DNA from: an uncultured Collinsella sp.
GTDB taxonomy: Bacteria; Actinomycetota; Coriobacteriia; Coriobacteriales; Coriobacteriaceae
Assembly (NCBI GenBank): GCA_902464645.1
Contig: CABQKL010000023.1
Span: 1-22,390, forward strand
Direction of reading: 5' to 3'
DNA length: 22,390 nucleotides
Part shown: one piece after another, positions 7,572-16,149 of the stretch
Position numbering within the stretch: the stretch's first letter is position 1
How the letters are laid out: every line of letters starts with the position of its first letter
Position numbers and translations under genes: made by a program
Notes under the pieces: model-generated
What the model saw: the letters and a program-made list of their open reading frames with translations, nothing else
What the model was told of the DNA's origin: nothing
The model's database searches: none

Positions 7572-8789
7572 ATGCTTTGCCAGTTCACTTTCAGGAACTA
7601 TAGATCCTATCGCGACGAGGCGGAGCTTTCCATGCAGGCGACGCCGATGAAGGAGTTCGAGCGCTCCCTCATAGTGTGTCCTGACGGGCAGGGCTTTCTA
7701 CCGGTGGCCGCGGTGTATGGACCCAACGCTGGCGGTAAGTCTAACCTGCTCGAGGCTCTTGATTACGTTCGTTCGGCGGTAGCCAGACCGATAAGACTGC
7801 TGTCTGCCAGTGCTGATACGGCAGAGGGTGATCGCCCTTCGATACCCCGTTGTTCTGCGTTTGGTTTCGATGACGTATCTGCTGCCGAGCCCACTGAGTT
7901 CGAACTCTACTACCGCGTAGGCGACCACGAGTACCGCTATGTCTTGTCTGTACACGCCGATGAGATCGTGTCCGAAGGGCTGTGGCGGCGTAAATTGGGA
8001 GCGTCGCGTACGGCGATGCTGTTCGAGCGCGAGGATACAAAGGTTGAACTCGGCCCCACACTGCGTAAGCTTGTGACGGCTGCGAGGTTCAACCCGAGCC
8101 TGCCGTACCTATCGTTCCTTTGCATCAACTTCGATGCGCCGGTGGTCCAGGAGGCGGCCAGCTGGTTTCTCGACGCCGTGTTTCTCAACTACAACAGTTC
8201 CTACCTGGAGCGGATGCTCGAGCAAATGCTCGACGAGGGCGACTCGCGCGAGGTCACGCGTTTTTTGCGCGCCGTTGATGTGCGTATCGATGGCTTCAGA
8301 GTGGAGAGGGCGCCGGAGTGGCGCGGCCAGCGCGTCTTCGTGAGGCACGAGGTGGGCGGCAAGTCGTACGAGCTGCGTTTATCCGAGGAATCTGCCGGAA
8401 CCCAGAAGCTCATGGGGTTGGCTGCGTATCTGATGACAGCGCTTGAGCGTGGTGGCACCGTTGTGGTAGACGAGCTCGACGCCAAACTGCACCCGAAGCT
8501 TCTTCGCTATGTGATTCTGCTGTTTAAGGATCCTGAGGTCAACAAGAGTGGCGCGCAGCTCATCTTCTCGTCCCAGGATGTGTCAACCATGCGAAACGAT
8601 GTCTTCCGCCGTGACGAGATATGGTTCGCTGCACGCGGCGAGGGGGAGGCGAGCCAACTGTGGTCTCTCGCCGATATCCACGAGGCAAACGGTAATCTGG
8701 TAAGCAAGAACGCGGCTTTCGACAAGCAATACCTGTCCGGTCGCTACGGTGCCGATCCGTACCTCACCCGCATCGAGGAGTGGGATTAG
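7572..8789 (+). CDS. AAA family ATPase (AAA15/RloA-like), ATPase half of an RloAB-type defence pair
   Basis: The protein has 405 residues from the ATG at 7572. In-frame ATGs at 7551 and 7560 exist, but MLCQFTFRNYRSYRDE matches the family N-terminus and AAAGGA and GAGG stand in front. Walker A is YGPNAGGKS (49-57), a signature-like SEESAGTQKL lies at 271-280, and Walker B is TVVVDELDAKLHPKL (296-310), with IFSSQD (331-336) in the sensor region. This split-head ATPase layout is that of OLD/RloA/AriA proteins, where the ATPase senses phage and controls a partner nuclease. It ends one base before the RloB gene, so the pair is co-transcribed and probably forms a complex. It is richer in GC than the retron genes and closer to the chromosome in codon use, so it may have a separate history. 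Confidence 0.85.
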   Translation: MLCQFTFRNYRSYRDEAELSMQATPMKEFERSLIVCPDGQGFLPVAAVYGPNAGGKSNLLEALDYVRSAVARPIRLLSASADTAEGDRPSIPRCSAFGFDDVSAAEPTEFELYYRVGDHEYRYVLSVHADEIVSEGLWRRKLGASRTAMLFEREDTKVELGPTLRKLVTAARFNPSLPYLSFLCINFDAPVVQEAASWFLDAVFLNYNSSYLERMLEQMLDEGDSREVTRFLRAVDVRIDGFRVERAPEWRGQRVFVRHEVGGKSYELRLSEESAGTQKLMGLAAYLMTALERGGTVVVDELDAKLHPKLLRYVILLFKDPEVNKSGAQLIFSSQDVSTMRNDVFRRDEIWFAARGEGEASQLWSLADIHEANGNLVSKNAAFDKQYLSGRYGADPYLTRIEEWD

Positions 8790-8790
8790 C

Positions 8791-9459
8791 ATGGTGGCGA
8801 AGAAGTCGAAGGGCTGGCGTAGCGGCAAGCGAGAGGGCCGCTCGCGCATGGTTCAGATGACGCGTCATCTTGTAGTGAGCGAGGGCAAGGAGACCGAGCC
8901 TCGCTACTTTGAGGGCGTGCGTGCGGCGTTGGGCGCGGCGAACGAGCGCAAGGTTGCCATTGTCGTTAAGGGGACCGGCAGACACACGCTTGACCTGCTT
9001 GACTTCGCCGTCGAACACTGTCGCTATGCGCCCGAGACGTTCGATCACGTGTGGCTCGTGTATGACAAGGATGACTTTCCTGCGTCCGACTTTGATGCGA
9101 TGAAGCGCAAATGTGACGAGCTCTCCGATGGTTCGAGGACCTTCCATGCGTTGTGGTCGAACCCCTGCTTCGAGCTGTGGCCGCTTTTGCACTTTCGCTA
9201 CACGACCGCGCATATGTCCGCGTCCGACTGCCAGCATGCCCTCGCGCAGGAGATGTCGAAGAACTTGGGCATCGAGTACCGCAAGAACCTGGACGGGATG
9301 TTTGGGGCAGTGGATGATAGGCGAGGCGAAGCATTGCAGCGTGCTGGGCGCCTCGTCGCGTACCATAGGGAACTGGGTAACATTAAGCCATCTGCGCAAA
9401 ACCCTGCAACTAAGGTGGGCGAAATTTTCGATGTAATCGGGCCGTATCTGGTTGGCTAG
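8791..9459 (+). CDS. rloB: RloB-like protein, TOPRIM-type partner of the AAA ATPase
   Basis: The protein has 222 residues, ATG at 8791. It begins with a short basic tail (KKSKGWRSGKREGRSRM), then HLVVSEGKETEPRYFEG (26-42), the conserved acidic EGxxTE block of RloB. VWLVYDKDDFP (87-97) supplies the D-x-D pair expected in a TOPRIM-like active site, and LWSNPCFELWPLLHF (121-135) is the typical 'SNPCFE.W' signature. RloB partners an SMC-like or AAA ATPase and was first noted between restriction genes; with AAA15 ATPases such pairs act in abortive infection. Here the trigger and target (DNA or tRNA) cannot be seen. No toxin-antitoxin or restriction gene lies next to it, so the two genes seem to be the whole system. 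Confidence 0.85.
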   Translation: MVAKKSKGWRSGKREGRSRMVQMTRHLVVSEGKETEPRYFEGVRAALGAANERKVAIVVKGTGRHTLDLLDFAVEHCRYAPETFDHVWLVYDKDDFPASDFDAMKRKCDELSDGSRTFHALWSNPCFELWPLLHFRYTTAHMSASDCQHALAQEMSKNLGIEYRKNLDGMFGAVDDRRGEALQRAGRLVAYHRELGNIKPSAQNPATKVGEIFDVIGPYLVG

Positions 9460-9534
9460 GCGAGTCGCTGGATTGGCTTTCCGGTTAGTGCGATTGGCGG
9501 ATTGTACTGCGCTATTGCGAGTCCGGTGCGTAGG

Positions 9535-9655
9535 AGAAGTGCGGGGAAAATCGAAACTCGCCGAGCGCACACCGATTTTTGCCAACAAAACTGCAGGTCG
9601 CGGATGCTCAAAACAGGGGCCTGTTTGACAGATCTCGGTTTTTCACCGCACTTCT
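9535..9655. repeat. Composite intergenic palindromic element (about 120 bp)
   Basis: The outer 10-base arms AGAAGTGCGG (9535-9544) and CCGCACTTCT (9646-9655) are exact inverted copies, and the similarity continues inwards (GAAAA-TCGA against TCGGTTTTTC). Inside are AAAATCG/CGATTTT (9547-9553 with 9573-9579), a small CTCG/CGAG stem and AAACAGG/CCTGTTT (9611-9617 with 9620-9626). It fills most of the 345-base gap between rloB and pelD. The layered symmetry suggests a dispersed repeat rather than a plain terminator; copy number elsewhere is unknown. Confidence 0.6.
9547..9580 (+). terminator. Possible terminator of the RloAB operon
   Basis: The AAAATCG/CGATTTT stem (9547-9553 with 9573-9579) closes a 19-base loop that itself contains CTCG/CGAG. 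The T-run 9576-9580 forms part of the 3' arm. It lies 88 bases after the rloB stop and is nested in the larger palindrome. The A-run on its 5' side would let it work in both directions. Confidence 0.4.
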
Positions 9656-9741
9656 GGATTGGGTGCTCATTTAGCACTCTCGATGTCCCCACATCCCCTA
9701 AAAAAGTTCTTAAAACAGCCTTAAAGGCGCCTTGGCTCGCG

Positions 9742-9772
9742 TTGACAGCGTACAATACGCATGTTTGACTAT
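9742..9772 (+). promoter_or_regulatory. Candidate promoter of the pel operon
   Basis: A perfect TTGACA stands at 9742-9747, with GACTAT at 9767-9772 (spacer 19) as a weak -10. TACAAT at 9751-9756 is a better -10 shape but then lacks a good -35. The AT-rich stretch 9690-9730 could be an upstream element. The ribosome site GGGGAGGGG and the pelD ATG at 9805 follow. Confidence 0.35.
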
Positions 9773-9804
9773 GACAAATGTGGAATTAAGGGGAGGGGTG
9801 CGCC

Positions 9805-11943
9805 ATGGAGGTGCTGGTTGTTGGCAACACCGCATATGTTGACGATGACTTTTGTGCCAAGGCGTTCCCCGGGGACCATGTGCAGGTCGTAGCCGCGCAG
9901 GACGCGTACCGCGACGAGTCGTCGCCCCATTCCTCGTGGAAAGAGCTTCTGCAACACCTGGATCAGGCCTACGAGTTCGACCGCATGGTCTACCTTTCCA
10001 ATTACCTTACCCCGCATACCGATACCGTGGGCGATATCGAGCTGTTGCGCTCGGTCTTTCGTGCGTGCGCGGGTCGCCGGGTCCAACTGCTGTATGTAGC
10101 GGGGCCCGCGGGTGCCGAGGGTGCCACCGACGCCGCGGGGCGAACGGGCAAGGGCATTATCGCCCGCGCAGCCAACGACCTGTGCCGCTACTACGCTGCT
10201 CGCGAGGGCGTTCAGACCAAGATCCTGCGCGTGCCCTTCCTGTACACTGCCTCCGCCGCGCTGGAAGATCCGTTTTTGGTGCCGTTGTTCGACGCGTGCT
10301 CAACCGGATCGGTCGCTCTGCAGTGCGCGCAGGATGCGGCGTTTCCCCTGCTGTGTGCCGAGGAGCTTGCGGTGCTGGTACGCCGTATCTTCGATAGCTG
10401 GGATGGTAACTTTGAGACGCTCGACGTAGCCGATACCTTCCATCACACGGCGGGTGAGGTGGGCGACGCCCTCAGGGCGCTGTTCCCCGGCCTTGCCGTT
10501 GCCTATGGCGATTCTGCTGGCTACGCCCTGCCCGCCAGCGACGTCGCTCGCGTGCGCTATGGCTGGTTTCAGCGCTACGACTTGCTGCGCGATCTCTCGA
10601 CCATTCAAGCTCGCTGGGGCGCTGGACGCATCAAAAAGATCAACCCGCTGCGTGCCGCCATCGACCGCATCCAAATGCGCACGCTGCCTATTAAATGCCT
10701 AGAGACGGGCGTTGCCTGGGTTCTGTTCGAGGTACTGGAGCATCTGTTCTCACAATCGGTCCAGCTCAACGTGCTCGATTATCGCCTGCTCTACGTGGTG
10801 CTGATCGGCACGCTGTATGGCTTGGACTTTGGCCTGGTTGCGGCGCTGCTGGCGTCGGTTGGTTTGGCAGCCAGCTACTTTACTCAGTACGGCTATACCT
10901 TCCAGGGTCTGTTCTACGAGCCGTCCAACTGGCTACCGTTTATTGCGTACTTTGTGGTGGGTGCCGTGTGCGGCTATGTGCAGCTGCGCAACAGCGAGAC
11001 CATTAGGGCGGAGCGCGACCAAAACGATCTCGTGCGCAACCGCAATACGTTCCTTACGCAGCTCTACCACGACGCGATCGAGGACAAGCGCGCGTACAGG
11101 CGCCAGATCGTGGGTCGCCACGACAGCTTTGGCAAGATCTTTGCCGTGACGCAGGAGCTCGATGTGCTCAACCCGCGCGACATCTATCGCAAGTGCTGCG
11201 AGCTTCTGGGCGAGATCCTCGAGAACGATTCGGTGGCGATCTACCATGTTTCGGGCGGGGCATTTGCACGCCTGGTGGCAGCAAGTCCCGCGATTGCCGA
11301 AGATGCCGTACGCTCGCTCACGCTTGAGCAGCTTGCACCTCTTTTGGGCGACGGGGGTCGTTCGAACCTGTGGGTGAACCGCGAGCTGACGCCGGGGCTT
11401 CCCATGTTTGGATACGCGATCGAGCGCGACGGGGCACCCGCCGTGTTGATCTTTGTGCGTAGTGCGGCCGAAAACCAAATGACCCTCTATTATCAAAACC
11501 TGTTCCGCATCTTGTGCGGGCTGGTCGAAAGCGCGCTGGGCCGTGCCTTTGACTATGAGGCGGTGGCGCAGGATAAACGCTGCGTTGACGGTACTTGCGT
11601 GCTCAAGCAGGCTGCCTTTGGCCAAGAGCTCGCGGCGGAGCAGGCGCTGGCAGATAGCAAGATGGGGAGTTTTTTGCTCCTGCGCGTGGTACCGGGCGTG
11701 GAGCCTGTCGGCGAGCTGGTGGGCGCAATTGGGTCGGCAATCCGCGAGAGCGACGCGGCGGGCTTGGTCGACGGCGACGTGCTCTATCTGCTTATGCGCC
11801 AGGCAAAGGCGTGCGATCTGCCCATTATCCGCGAGCGCCTGAGCGCAAAGCATATTGTGGTGGAGCCCGTCGACGGCGAGGACATTGTGGAGCTGTTGCA
11901 GCACATTTCTTACACCGGTGACGGTGAGGGGGGTGCCGCTTGA
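9805..11943 (+). CDS. pelD: PelD-like c-di-GMP receptor with an N-terminal SDR-like domain
   Basis: The protein has 712 residues. Residues 1-260 resemble an extended short-chain dehydrogenase/epimerase (MEVLVVGNT start; ILRVPFLYT block at 140-148), but the nucleotide-binding glycines are poor (GNTAYVDD) and no Y-x-x-x-K is seen, so it may be a non-catalytic relic. Membrane segments lie at about 297-315, 327-358 and 376-394. A charged, probably coiled linker follows (397-435), then a GAF-like domain (about 440-590) and a degenerate GGDEF domain (about 600-710). There, RESD (647-650) sits exactly five residues before DGDVL (656-660): the RxxD inhibitory site is kept while the GGDEF signature is lost. 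This is the known pattern of PelD, which binds c-di-GMP and activates Pel polymerisation at the membrane. First gene of the operon; it overlaps pelE by four bases. Confidence 0.8.
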   Translation: MEVLVVGNTAYVDDDFCAKAFPGDHVQVVAAQDAYRDESSPHSSWKELLQHLDQAYEFDRMVYLSNYLTPHTDTVGDIELLRSVFRACAGRRVQLLYVAGPAGAEGATDAAGRTGKGIIARAANDLCRYYAAREGVQTKILRVPFLYTASAALEDPFLVPLFDACSTGSVALQCAQDAAFPLLCAEELAVLVRRIFDSWDGNFETLDVADTFHHTAGEVGDALRALFPGLAVAYGDSAGYALPASDVARVRYGWFQRYDLLRDLSTIQARWGAGRIKKINPLRAAIDRIQMRTLPIKCLETGVAWVLFEVLEHLFSQSVQLNVLDYRLLYVVLIGTLYGLDFGLVAALLASVGLAASYFTQYGYTFQGLFYEPSNWLPFIAYFVVGAVCGYVQLRNSETIRAERDQNDLVRNRNTFLTQLYHDAIEDKRAYRRQIVGRHDSFGKIFAVTQELDVLNPRDIYRKCCELLGEILENDSVAIYHVSGGAFARLVAASPAIAEDAVRSLTLEQLAPLLGDGGRSNLWVNRELTPGLPMFGYAIERDGAPAVLIFVRSAAENQMTLYYQNLFRILCGLVESALGRAFDYEAVAQDKRCVDGTCVLKQAAFGQELAAEQALADSKMGSFLLLRVVPGVEPVGELVGAIGSAIRESDAAGLVDGDVLYLLMRQAKACDLPIIRERLSAKHIVVEPVDGEDIVELLQHISYTGDGEGGAA

Positions 11944-12845
11944 TCTCGCTTGTCGTTGCTGCTGTCTTGCTGCTGATTCATGCGCTGGTTTGCCTGATGC
12001 TGTGGACGCTCATGAAGCTGGGCCTGCTGCCGGTGCGCGGGCACATGCTGGCTGTGATAGTGCTGGTGCCGCTGTGGGGCCCGTTGCTGGTGGTTCTGTT
12101 ATCGATCCGCAGCGCGATGTTTGGCGAGGGGCTGAAAGAGTCTGCGCTGGAGTCGCTGCGCTTCAACGACGAGCTCCATCGCAGTATGTCGGTACCGAGT
12201 GGTGAGGACGATGCAGGCGTAGTGCCGCTCGAGGAGGCGCTCATCGTCAACGACCCGGCATACCGGCGCCGTCTAATGCTTTCCATGCTCACCGAGGAGC
12301 CCGACGCGTACCTGGCGCAGCTACAGGCGGCTAAGCTTAACGACGACGTTGAGGTGGCGCACTATGCCGCGACGGCGGTGGCGCAGATCTCCAAGGAGTC
12401 CGACCTTAAACTGCAGCAGCTGGAGCGTGCCTTTAAGACGGACCCGAGTGCGCAAAACCTCAACGAATACTGCGATTTTCTTGGTGAATACTTGGGCTCG
12501 GGTTTGGCTGAGGGGCGCGTGGCTCAGATTCAGCGCCAACAGTACGCGCGCCTGCTTGCGCGTCGCTGCGAGCGCGAAGACACTTTTGAGCTGCGCATTC
12601 GATACGCGACGGCGCTGGCCGATGTCGGACAGATCGACGAGGCGCAGGTCGTGACCGACCAGCTGGTGCTCGACGTGCCCGAGGAGCAGGAGGTTTGGAT
12701 GCTTTGCCTGCGGCTGGCCGTGATGCGCCACAACGGTGTCGAGGTTCACCGTGTGATCGATGCGATTGACAAGCAACATGTGTATTTGAGCGCCGACAAC
12801 CGCGAAAAGTTGGCGTTTTGGCGCGACGGGGATGAGGTCCGATGA
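11940..12845 (+). CDS. pelE: PelE-like membrane/TPR scaffold protein
   Basis: The protein has 301 residues, with a TTG start at 11940 overlapping the pelD stop (TTGA) behind a GGTGAGGGGGG ribosome site. Two membrane segments come first (about 2-24 and 36-56). An acidic linker and an all-helical region follow (about 95-300) with tetratricopeptide-like spacing, for example LEEALIVNDPAYRRRLMLSM (82-101) and TALADVGQIDEAQVVTDQLV. PelE proteins with two membrane helices and TPR repeats assemble the inner-membrane Pel complex with PelD, PelG and PelF. Assignment rests on topology, size and position between pelD and the pelA-type gene; sequence identity to known PelE is likely low. It ends in an ATGA overlap with the next gene. 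Confidence 0.7.
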   Translation: MISLVVAAVLLLIHALVCLMLWTLMKLGLLPVRGHMLAVIVLVPLWGPLLVVLLSIRSAMFGEGLKESALESLRFNDELHRSMSVPSGEDDAGVVPLEEALIVNDPAYRRRLMLSMLTEEPDAYLAQLQAAKLNDDVEVAHYAATAVAQISKESDLKLQQLERAFKTDPSAQNLNEYCDFLGEYLGSGLAEGRVAQIQRQQYARLLARRCEREDTFELRIRYATALADVGQIDEAQVVTDQLVLDVPEEQEVWMLCLRLAVMRHNGVEVHRVIDAIDKQHVYLSADNREKLAFWRDGDEVR

Positions 12846-14722
12846 GCGTGGCGCAACATATCCGCGACCGTGCAGGCCGCTTTCGTTGGATGGGGCTCCT
12901 CGTGGTGTGGGCGGTCTTTATTGCCATGGCCGCCGTGCTGCTAGTGGAGCGTGCCGGCGTGCAGTACAGTGCGGGCCAGCATAAGCTGGGGATGCTTGCC
13001 GCCAACGATGCGGTGCCGGCCTCCTCGGCAATCTTTGGCCAAAAGCCCACGTGCCTGGTCATTACCGATTCCGATCAAGCTGGCGTCGAGGACGTAAAGG
13101 AACAGTTCGACCAGATTTTGCTGGACATGAAGATCGCGCACCGCGACGTGGACCTTGCTCTGGATGGTGCGGATGCCATTCCCTCGCTGACCTCCTTCGA
13201 TCGCGTGATTTTGCTCATGCCGTCGCTCGATGGGCTCGGTACGCACCTGAGCGACATTATGGGTTGGGTGAGTGCTGGCGGTTCTCTTATGCTCGCCATG
13301 CCGCCGGATAACTCGAGCTATCTGCAAGTGATTGCCTCCAAGCTTGGCATTGAATCGGCCGGATATGACTATGTAAAAGCCGAAAGCATTGTGCCGAGTG
13401 AGGACTTTATGCTGGGCGGGGGAGAGCGCTACGAGTTCTCGGATCCCTTCGATTCTTCGCTCTCGGTTTCATTGCGCGAAACGGCGCACGTCTGGGCAAA
13501 GACCGGTGACGCGGGCACGCCGCTCATTTGGTCTAACGATTGCGGCAGTGGTCACACCGTGGTGTGCAACATTGGCATCTACGACAAGGTCATGCGTGGG
13601 TTCTATGCTTCGGCCATAAGCTTGCTGGGTGAAGCCACGGCCTATCCGGTCATCAACAGCGCCGTGTTCTATTTGGACGACTTTCCCAGCCCTGTGCCCT
13701 CGGGCGACGGCACCTACATCAAGCGCGACTACGGGCTTTCCGTCGCCGATTTTTATGCCAAGGTCTGGTGGCCCGATCTGCAAAAGCTCGCGCAAAAATA
13801 CGGCATTCGCTATACCGGCGTGATGATCGAAAACTACGAGGACGCGGTCAACCAGACCGAGCCCGCGCGCCAGGCCGATACCACGCAGTTCCGCTACTTT
13901 GGCGGCATGCTGCTGCAGATGGGCGGAGAGCTGGGCTTTCACGGCTACAACCATCAGCCGCTTGCGCTCTGGGACACCGACTATGGTACGTTGTACGTCT
14001 ACAAGACGTGGAAAAACAAGGAAACGCTCGTCGCTTCGCTCAACGAGCTTATAGCCTTCCAGGACGAGGTGCTGCCCAACGCGCACGGCTCGGTCTACGT
14101 GCCACCGTCGAATATCCTTTCGGCCCGCGCGCGCCAGCTTATCGGCACCGACGTTCCGCGCATTAAGACTATTGCCAGTACGTACTTTGAGGACGGTACC
14201 GACTTGCCGTACGTGCAGGAGTTTGGCGTGGCGAGCGATGGTATTGTGGAGCAGCCGCGTATTGTCTCGGGCGGCATGGTCGACGATTCCTATATGCGCC
14301 TGGCTGCCGTGTCCGAGCTCAACATGCACTACGTGAGTACGCACTTTATGCACCCGGACGACCTGCTCGATCCCGATCGCGGCGCCAAGGAGGGCTGGGA
14401 AGTCTACAAGGGCGGCCTGACCGACTACCTGGACTGGCTTACCAAGTCTGCGCCCGACCTGCGCCGCCAGACCGGCTCGGATTGCTCGGGCGCCATTCAG
14501 CGCTTTTCGTCGGTTACGGTGAGTGTGGATACCAGTGCGGATGCCTGGACGCTCAGCCTGGGCAATTTCCACGACGAGGCTTGGCTCATGTTCCGTACCA
14601 ATAATGGCGAGCCGGGTGCGGTGACGGGTGGCGAGATTACGCATCTGACAGGCGACCTGTACCTGGTCAAAGCCACGGACAAGACGGTGACCATTGCGCG
14701 CAAGGAGGGTGGCGACAAATGA
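12842..14722 (+). CDS. PelA-type DUF2194 protein, predicted polysaccharide deacetylase
   Basis: The protein has 626 residues, ATG in an ATGA overlap with pelE. One membrane helix (about 16-36) anchors it with the bulk outside. A flavodoxin/Rossmann-like part (about 65-265) is followed by the polysaccharide-deacetylase-like barrel: VFYLDDFPSPVP (275-286, with the Asp pair D279-D280), ELGFHGYNHQPL (363-374, H367 and H371 as metal ligands) and YVSTHFMHPDD (497-507). The C-terminal ~80 residues form a beta-rich tail. This is the DUF2194 architecture of the PelA deacetylase protein of Gram-positive pel clusters, which would partly deacetylate the N-acetylhexosamine polymer. There is no separate glycoside hydrolase domain, unlike proteobacterial PelA. 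It overlaps pelF by four bases. Confidence 0.78.
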   Translation: MSVAQHIRDRAGRFRWMGLLVVWAVFIAMAAVLLVERAGVQYSAGQHKLGMLAANDAVPASSAIFGQKPTCLVITDSDQAGVEDVKEQFDQILLDMKIAHRDVDLALDGADAIPSLTSFDRVILLMPSLDGLGTHLSDIMGWVSAGGSLMLAMPPDNSSYLQVIASKLGIESAGYDYVKAESIVPSEDFMLGGGERYEFSDPFDSSLSVSLRETAHVWAKTGDAGTPLIWSNDCGSGHTVVCNIGIYDKVMRGFYASAISLLGEATAYPVINSAVFYLDDFPSPVPSGDGTYIKRDYGLSVADFYAKVWWPDLQKLAQKYGIRYTGVMIENYEDAVNQTEPARQADTTQFRYFGGMLLQMGGELGFHGYNHQPLALWDTDYGTLYVYKTWKNKETLVASLNELIAFQDEVLPNAHGSVYVPPSNILSARARQLIGTDVPRIKTIASTYFEDGTDLPYVQEFGVASDGIVEQPRIVSGGMVDDSYMRLAAVSELNMHYVSTHFMHPDDLLDPDRGAKEGWEVYKGGLTDYLDWLTKSAPDLRRQTGSDCSGAIQRFSSVTVSVDTSADAWTLSLGNFHDEAWLMFRTNNGEPGAVTGGEITHLTGDLYLVKATDKTVTIARKEGGDK

Positions 14723-16146
14723 GAATCTGCTTGGTACTCGAGGGTTGCTACCCCTATGTGCACGGCGGCGTGTCTACCTGGATGCACGGCTACATTACGG
14801 CTATGCCCGAGCACGAGTTTGTGCTGTGGGTGATCGGCGCGCATGCTGCCGACCGTGGCAAGTTTGTCTACGAGCTGCCCGGCAACGTGGTCGAGGTGCA
14901 CGAGGTGTTCCTGGACGATGCCCTGCGGCTTTCGGGCGAGCAGCACGAAGCCAGTTTTAACGACCGCGAGCGCGAGGCGCTACGCCGTCTGGTGTCGCTC
15001 TCCAATCCGGACTGGGACGTGCTGTTCGATATCTTTCAGCGCCGTCGCGTGCATCCGCTCTCGTTTTTGCAGAGTCGAACGTTTATGGACATCTTCCGCG
15101 ACGTGTGCCTTGCCGAGTACCCCTACACGCCCTTTGCCGACGCATTCCATACCATGCGCTCTATGCTGTTGCCGGTGCTCTACCTGCTGGGCAGCGAGGT
15201 GCCGGTTGCCGATGTGTACCACGCTATCTCGACCGGCTACGGCGGCCTGCTCGCCTGTCTGGGCTCAAGCGTTCACCATGCGCCGGTGCTGCTCACCGAG
15301 CACGGCATCTATACCCGCGAGCGCGAGGAAGAGATCATTCGCGCCGATTGGGTGGTGCCGTCATTTAAGGACCGCTGGATTCGCTTTTTCTACCTGCTTT
15401 CGGAGGAGATCTACCGCCGCGCCTTCCGCGTGACGAGTTTGTTCCATAACGCCAGCAAGACCCAGATCGATATGGGCTGCGATGCGGACGAATGCCTGGT
15501 TATCCCCAACGGCATCCAGTTCGACCGCTTTAAGGATATTCCCTTAAAGACCGAGGACGGCTGGGTGGACATTGGCGCGGTGGTGCGCCTGGCGCCCATC
15601 AAGGATGTCAAGACCATGATTTATGCCTTCTTTGAGCTGCACGAGCGCCTGCCCAAGGTGCGCCTGCACATCATGGGCGGCGTGGACGACGAGGAGTACG
15701 GCGCCGAGTGCCACGCGCTGGTCGAAACCCTGGGCGTGCGCGACCTGATCTTTACCGGCCGCGTCAACGTGGTCGAGTACATGGAAAAGCTCGACTTTAC
15801 CATTTTGACGAGCATCTCCGAGGGCCAGCCGCTCAGCGTGCTGGAGTCGCTTGCAGCGCGCCGTCCCTGCGTGACGACTGAGGTGGGCTGCTGTCGCGAG
15901 CTTCTCGAAGGCGCCCCGGGCGACGACTTTGGCGTGGCGGGTTTTGTGACGCCGCCTATGTATCGCAAGGGCTTGGCCGATGCCATGGAACGCATGTGCA
16001 CAAGCCGCGCTCGTCGCATTGAGATGGGGGAGCGCGGCCAGCGTCGCGTTGCCACGTACTTCTTGCACGAGCAGATGCTCGCCAACTATCGCGCGCTGTA
16101 CGACGAGACGGCGTGTGCGTTTAACCTGCCCAGAGAGGGGGAGTAG
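14719..16146 (+). CDS. pelF: PelF, cytosolic GT4-family glycosyltransferase of Pel synthesis
   Basis: The protein has 475 residues, ATG in an ATGA overlap. The N-terminal MRICLVLEGCYPYVHGGVST, with its G-G-V-S-x-W continuation, is characteristic of PelF. HGIYTREREEEI (195-206) and VIPNGIQFDRF (261-271) are shared family blocks. The retaining-GT4 E-x7-E motif is intact (E368 to E376 in SISEGQPLSVLE), followed by TEVGCCRELLEG (387-398). PelF uses a UDP-sugar and is the only polymerase of the pathway, working at the inner face of the PelD/E/G membrane complex. There is no signal peptide. Followed after three bases by pelG. It shows no sign of damage, in contrast to the two genes downstream. Confidence 0.9.
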   Translation: MRICLVLEGCYPYVHGGVSTWMHGYITAMPEHEFVLWVIGAHAADRGKFVYELPGNVVEVHEVFLDDALRLSGEQHEASFNDREREALRRLVSLSNPDWDVLFDIFQRRRVHPLSFLQSRTFMDIFRDVCLAEYPYTPFADAFHTMRSMLLPVLYLLGSEVPVADVYHAISTGYGGLLACLGSSVHHAPVLLTEHGIYTREREEEIIRADWVVPSFKDRWIRFFYLLSEEIYRRAFRVTSLFHNASKTQIDMGCDADECLVIPNGIQFDRFKDIPLKTEDGWVDIGAVVRLAPIKDVKTMIYAFFELHERLPKVRLHIMGGVDDEEYGAECHALVETLGVRDLIFTGRVNVVEYMEKLDFTILTSISEGQPLSVLESLAARRPCVTTEVGCCRELLEGAPGDDFGVAGFVTPPMYRKGLADAMERMCTSRARRIEMGERGQRRVATYFLHEQMLANYRALYDETACAFNLPREGE

Positions 16147-16149
16147 CCG

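Noticed and set aside
8764..9588. 274-codon open frame on the minus strand
   Set aside because: Antisense to rloB, which has clear family motifs; no own motif or ribosome site.
10933..11904. 323-codon open frame on the minus strand
   Set aside because: Antisense to the GAF/GGDEF half of pelD; shadow frame composition.
13469..14644. 391-codon open frame on the minus strand
   Set aside because: Antisense to the DUF2194 gene; composition (His/Arg/Val-rich, no domain motifs) is that of a GC-codon shadow.
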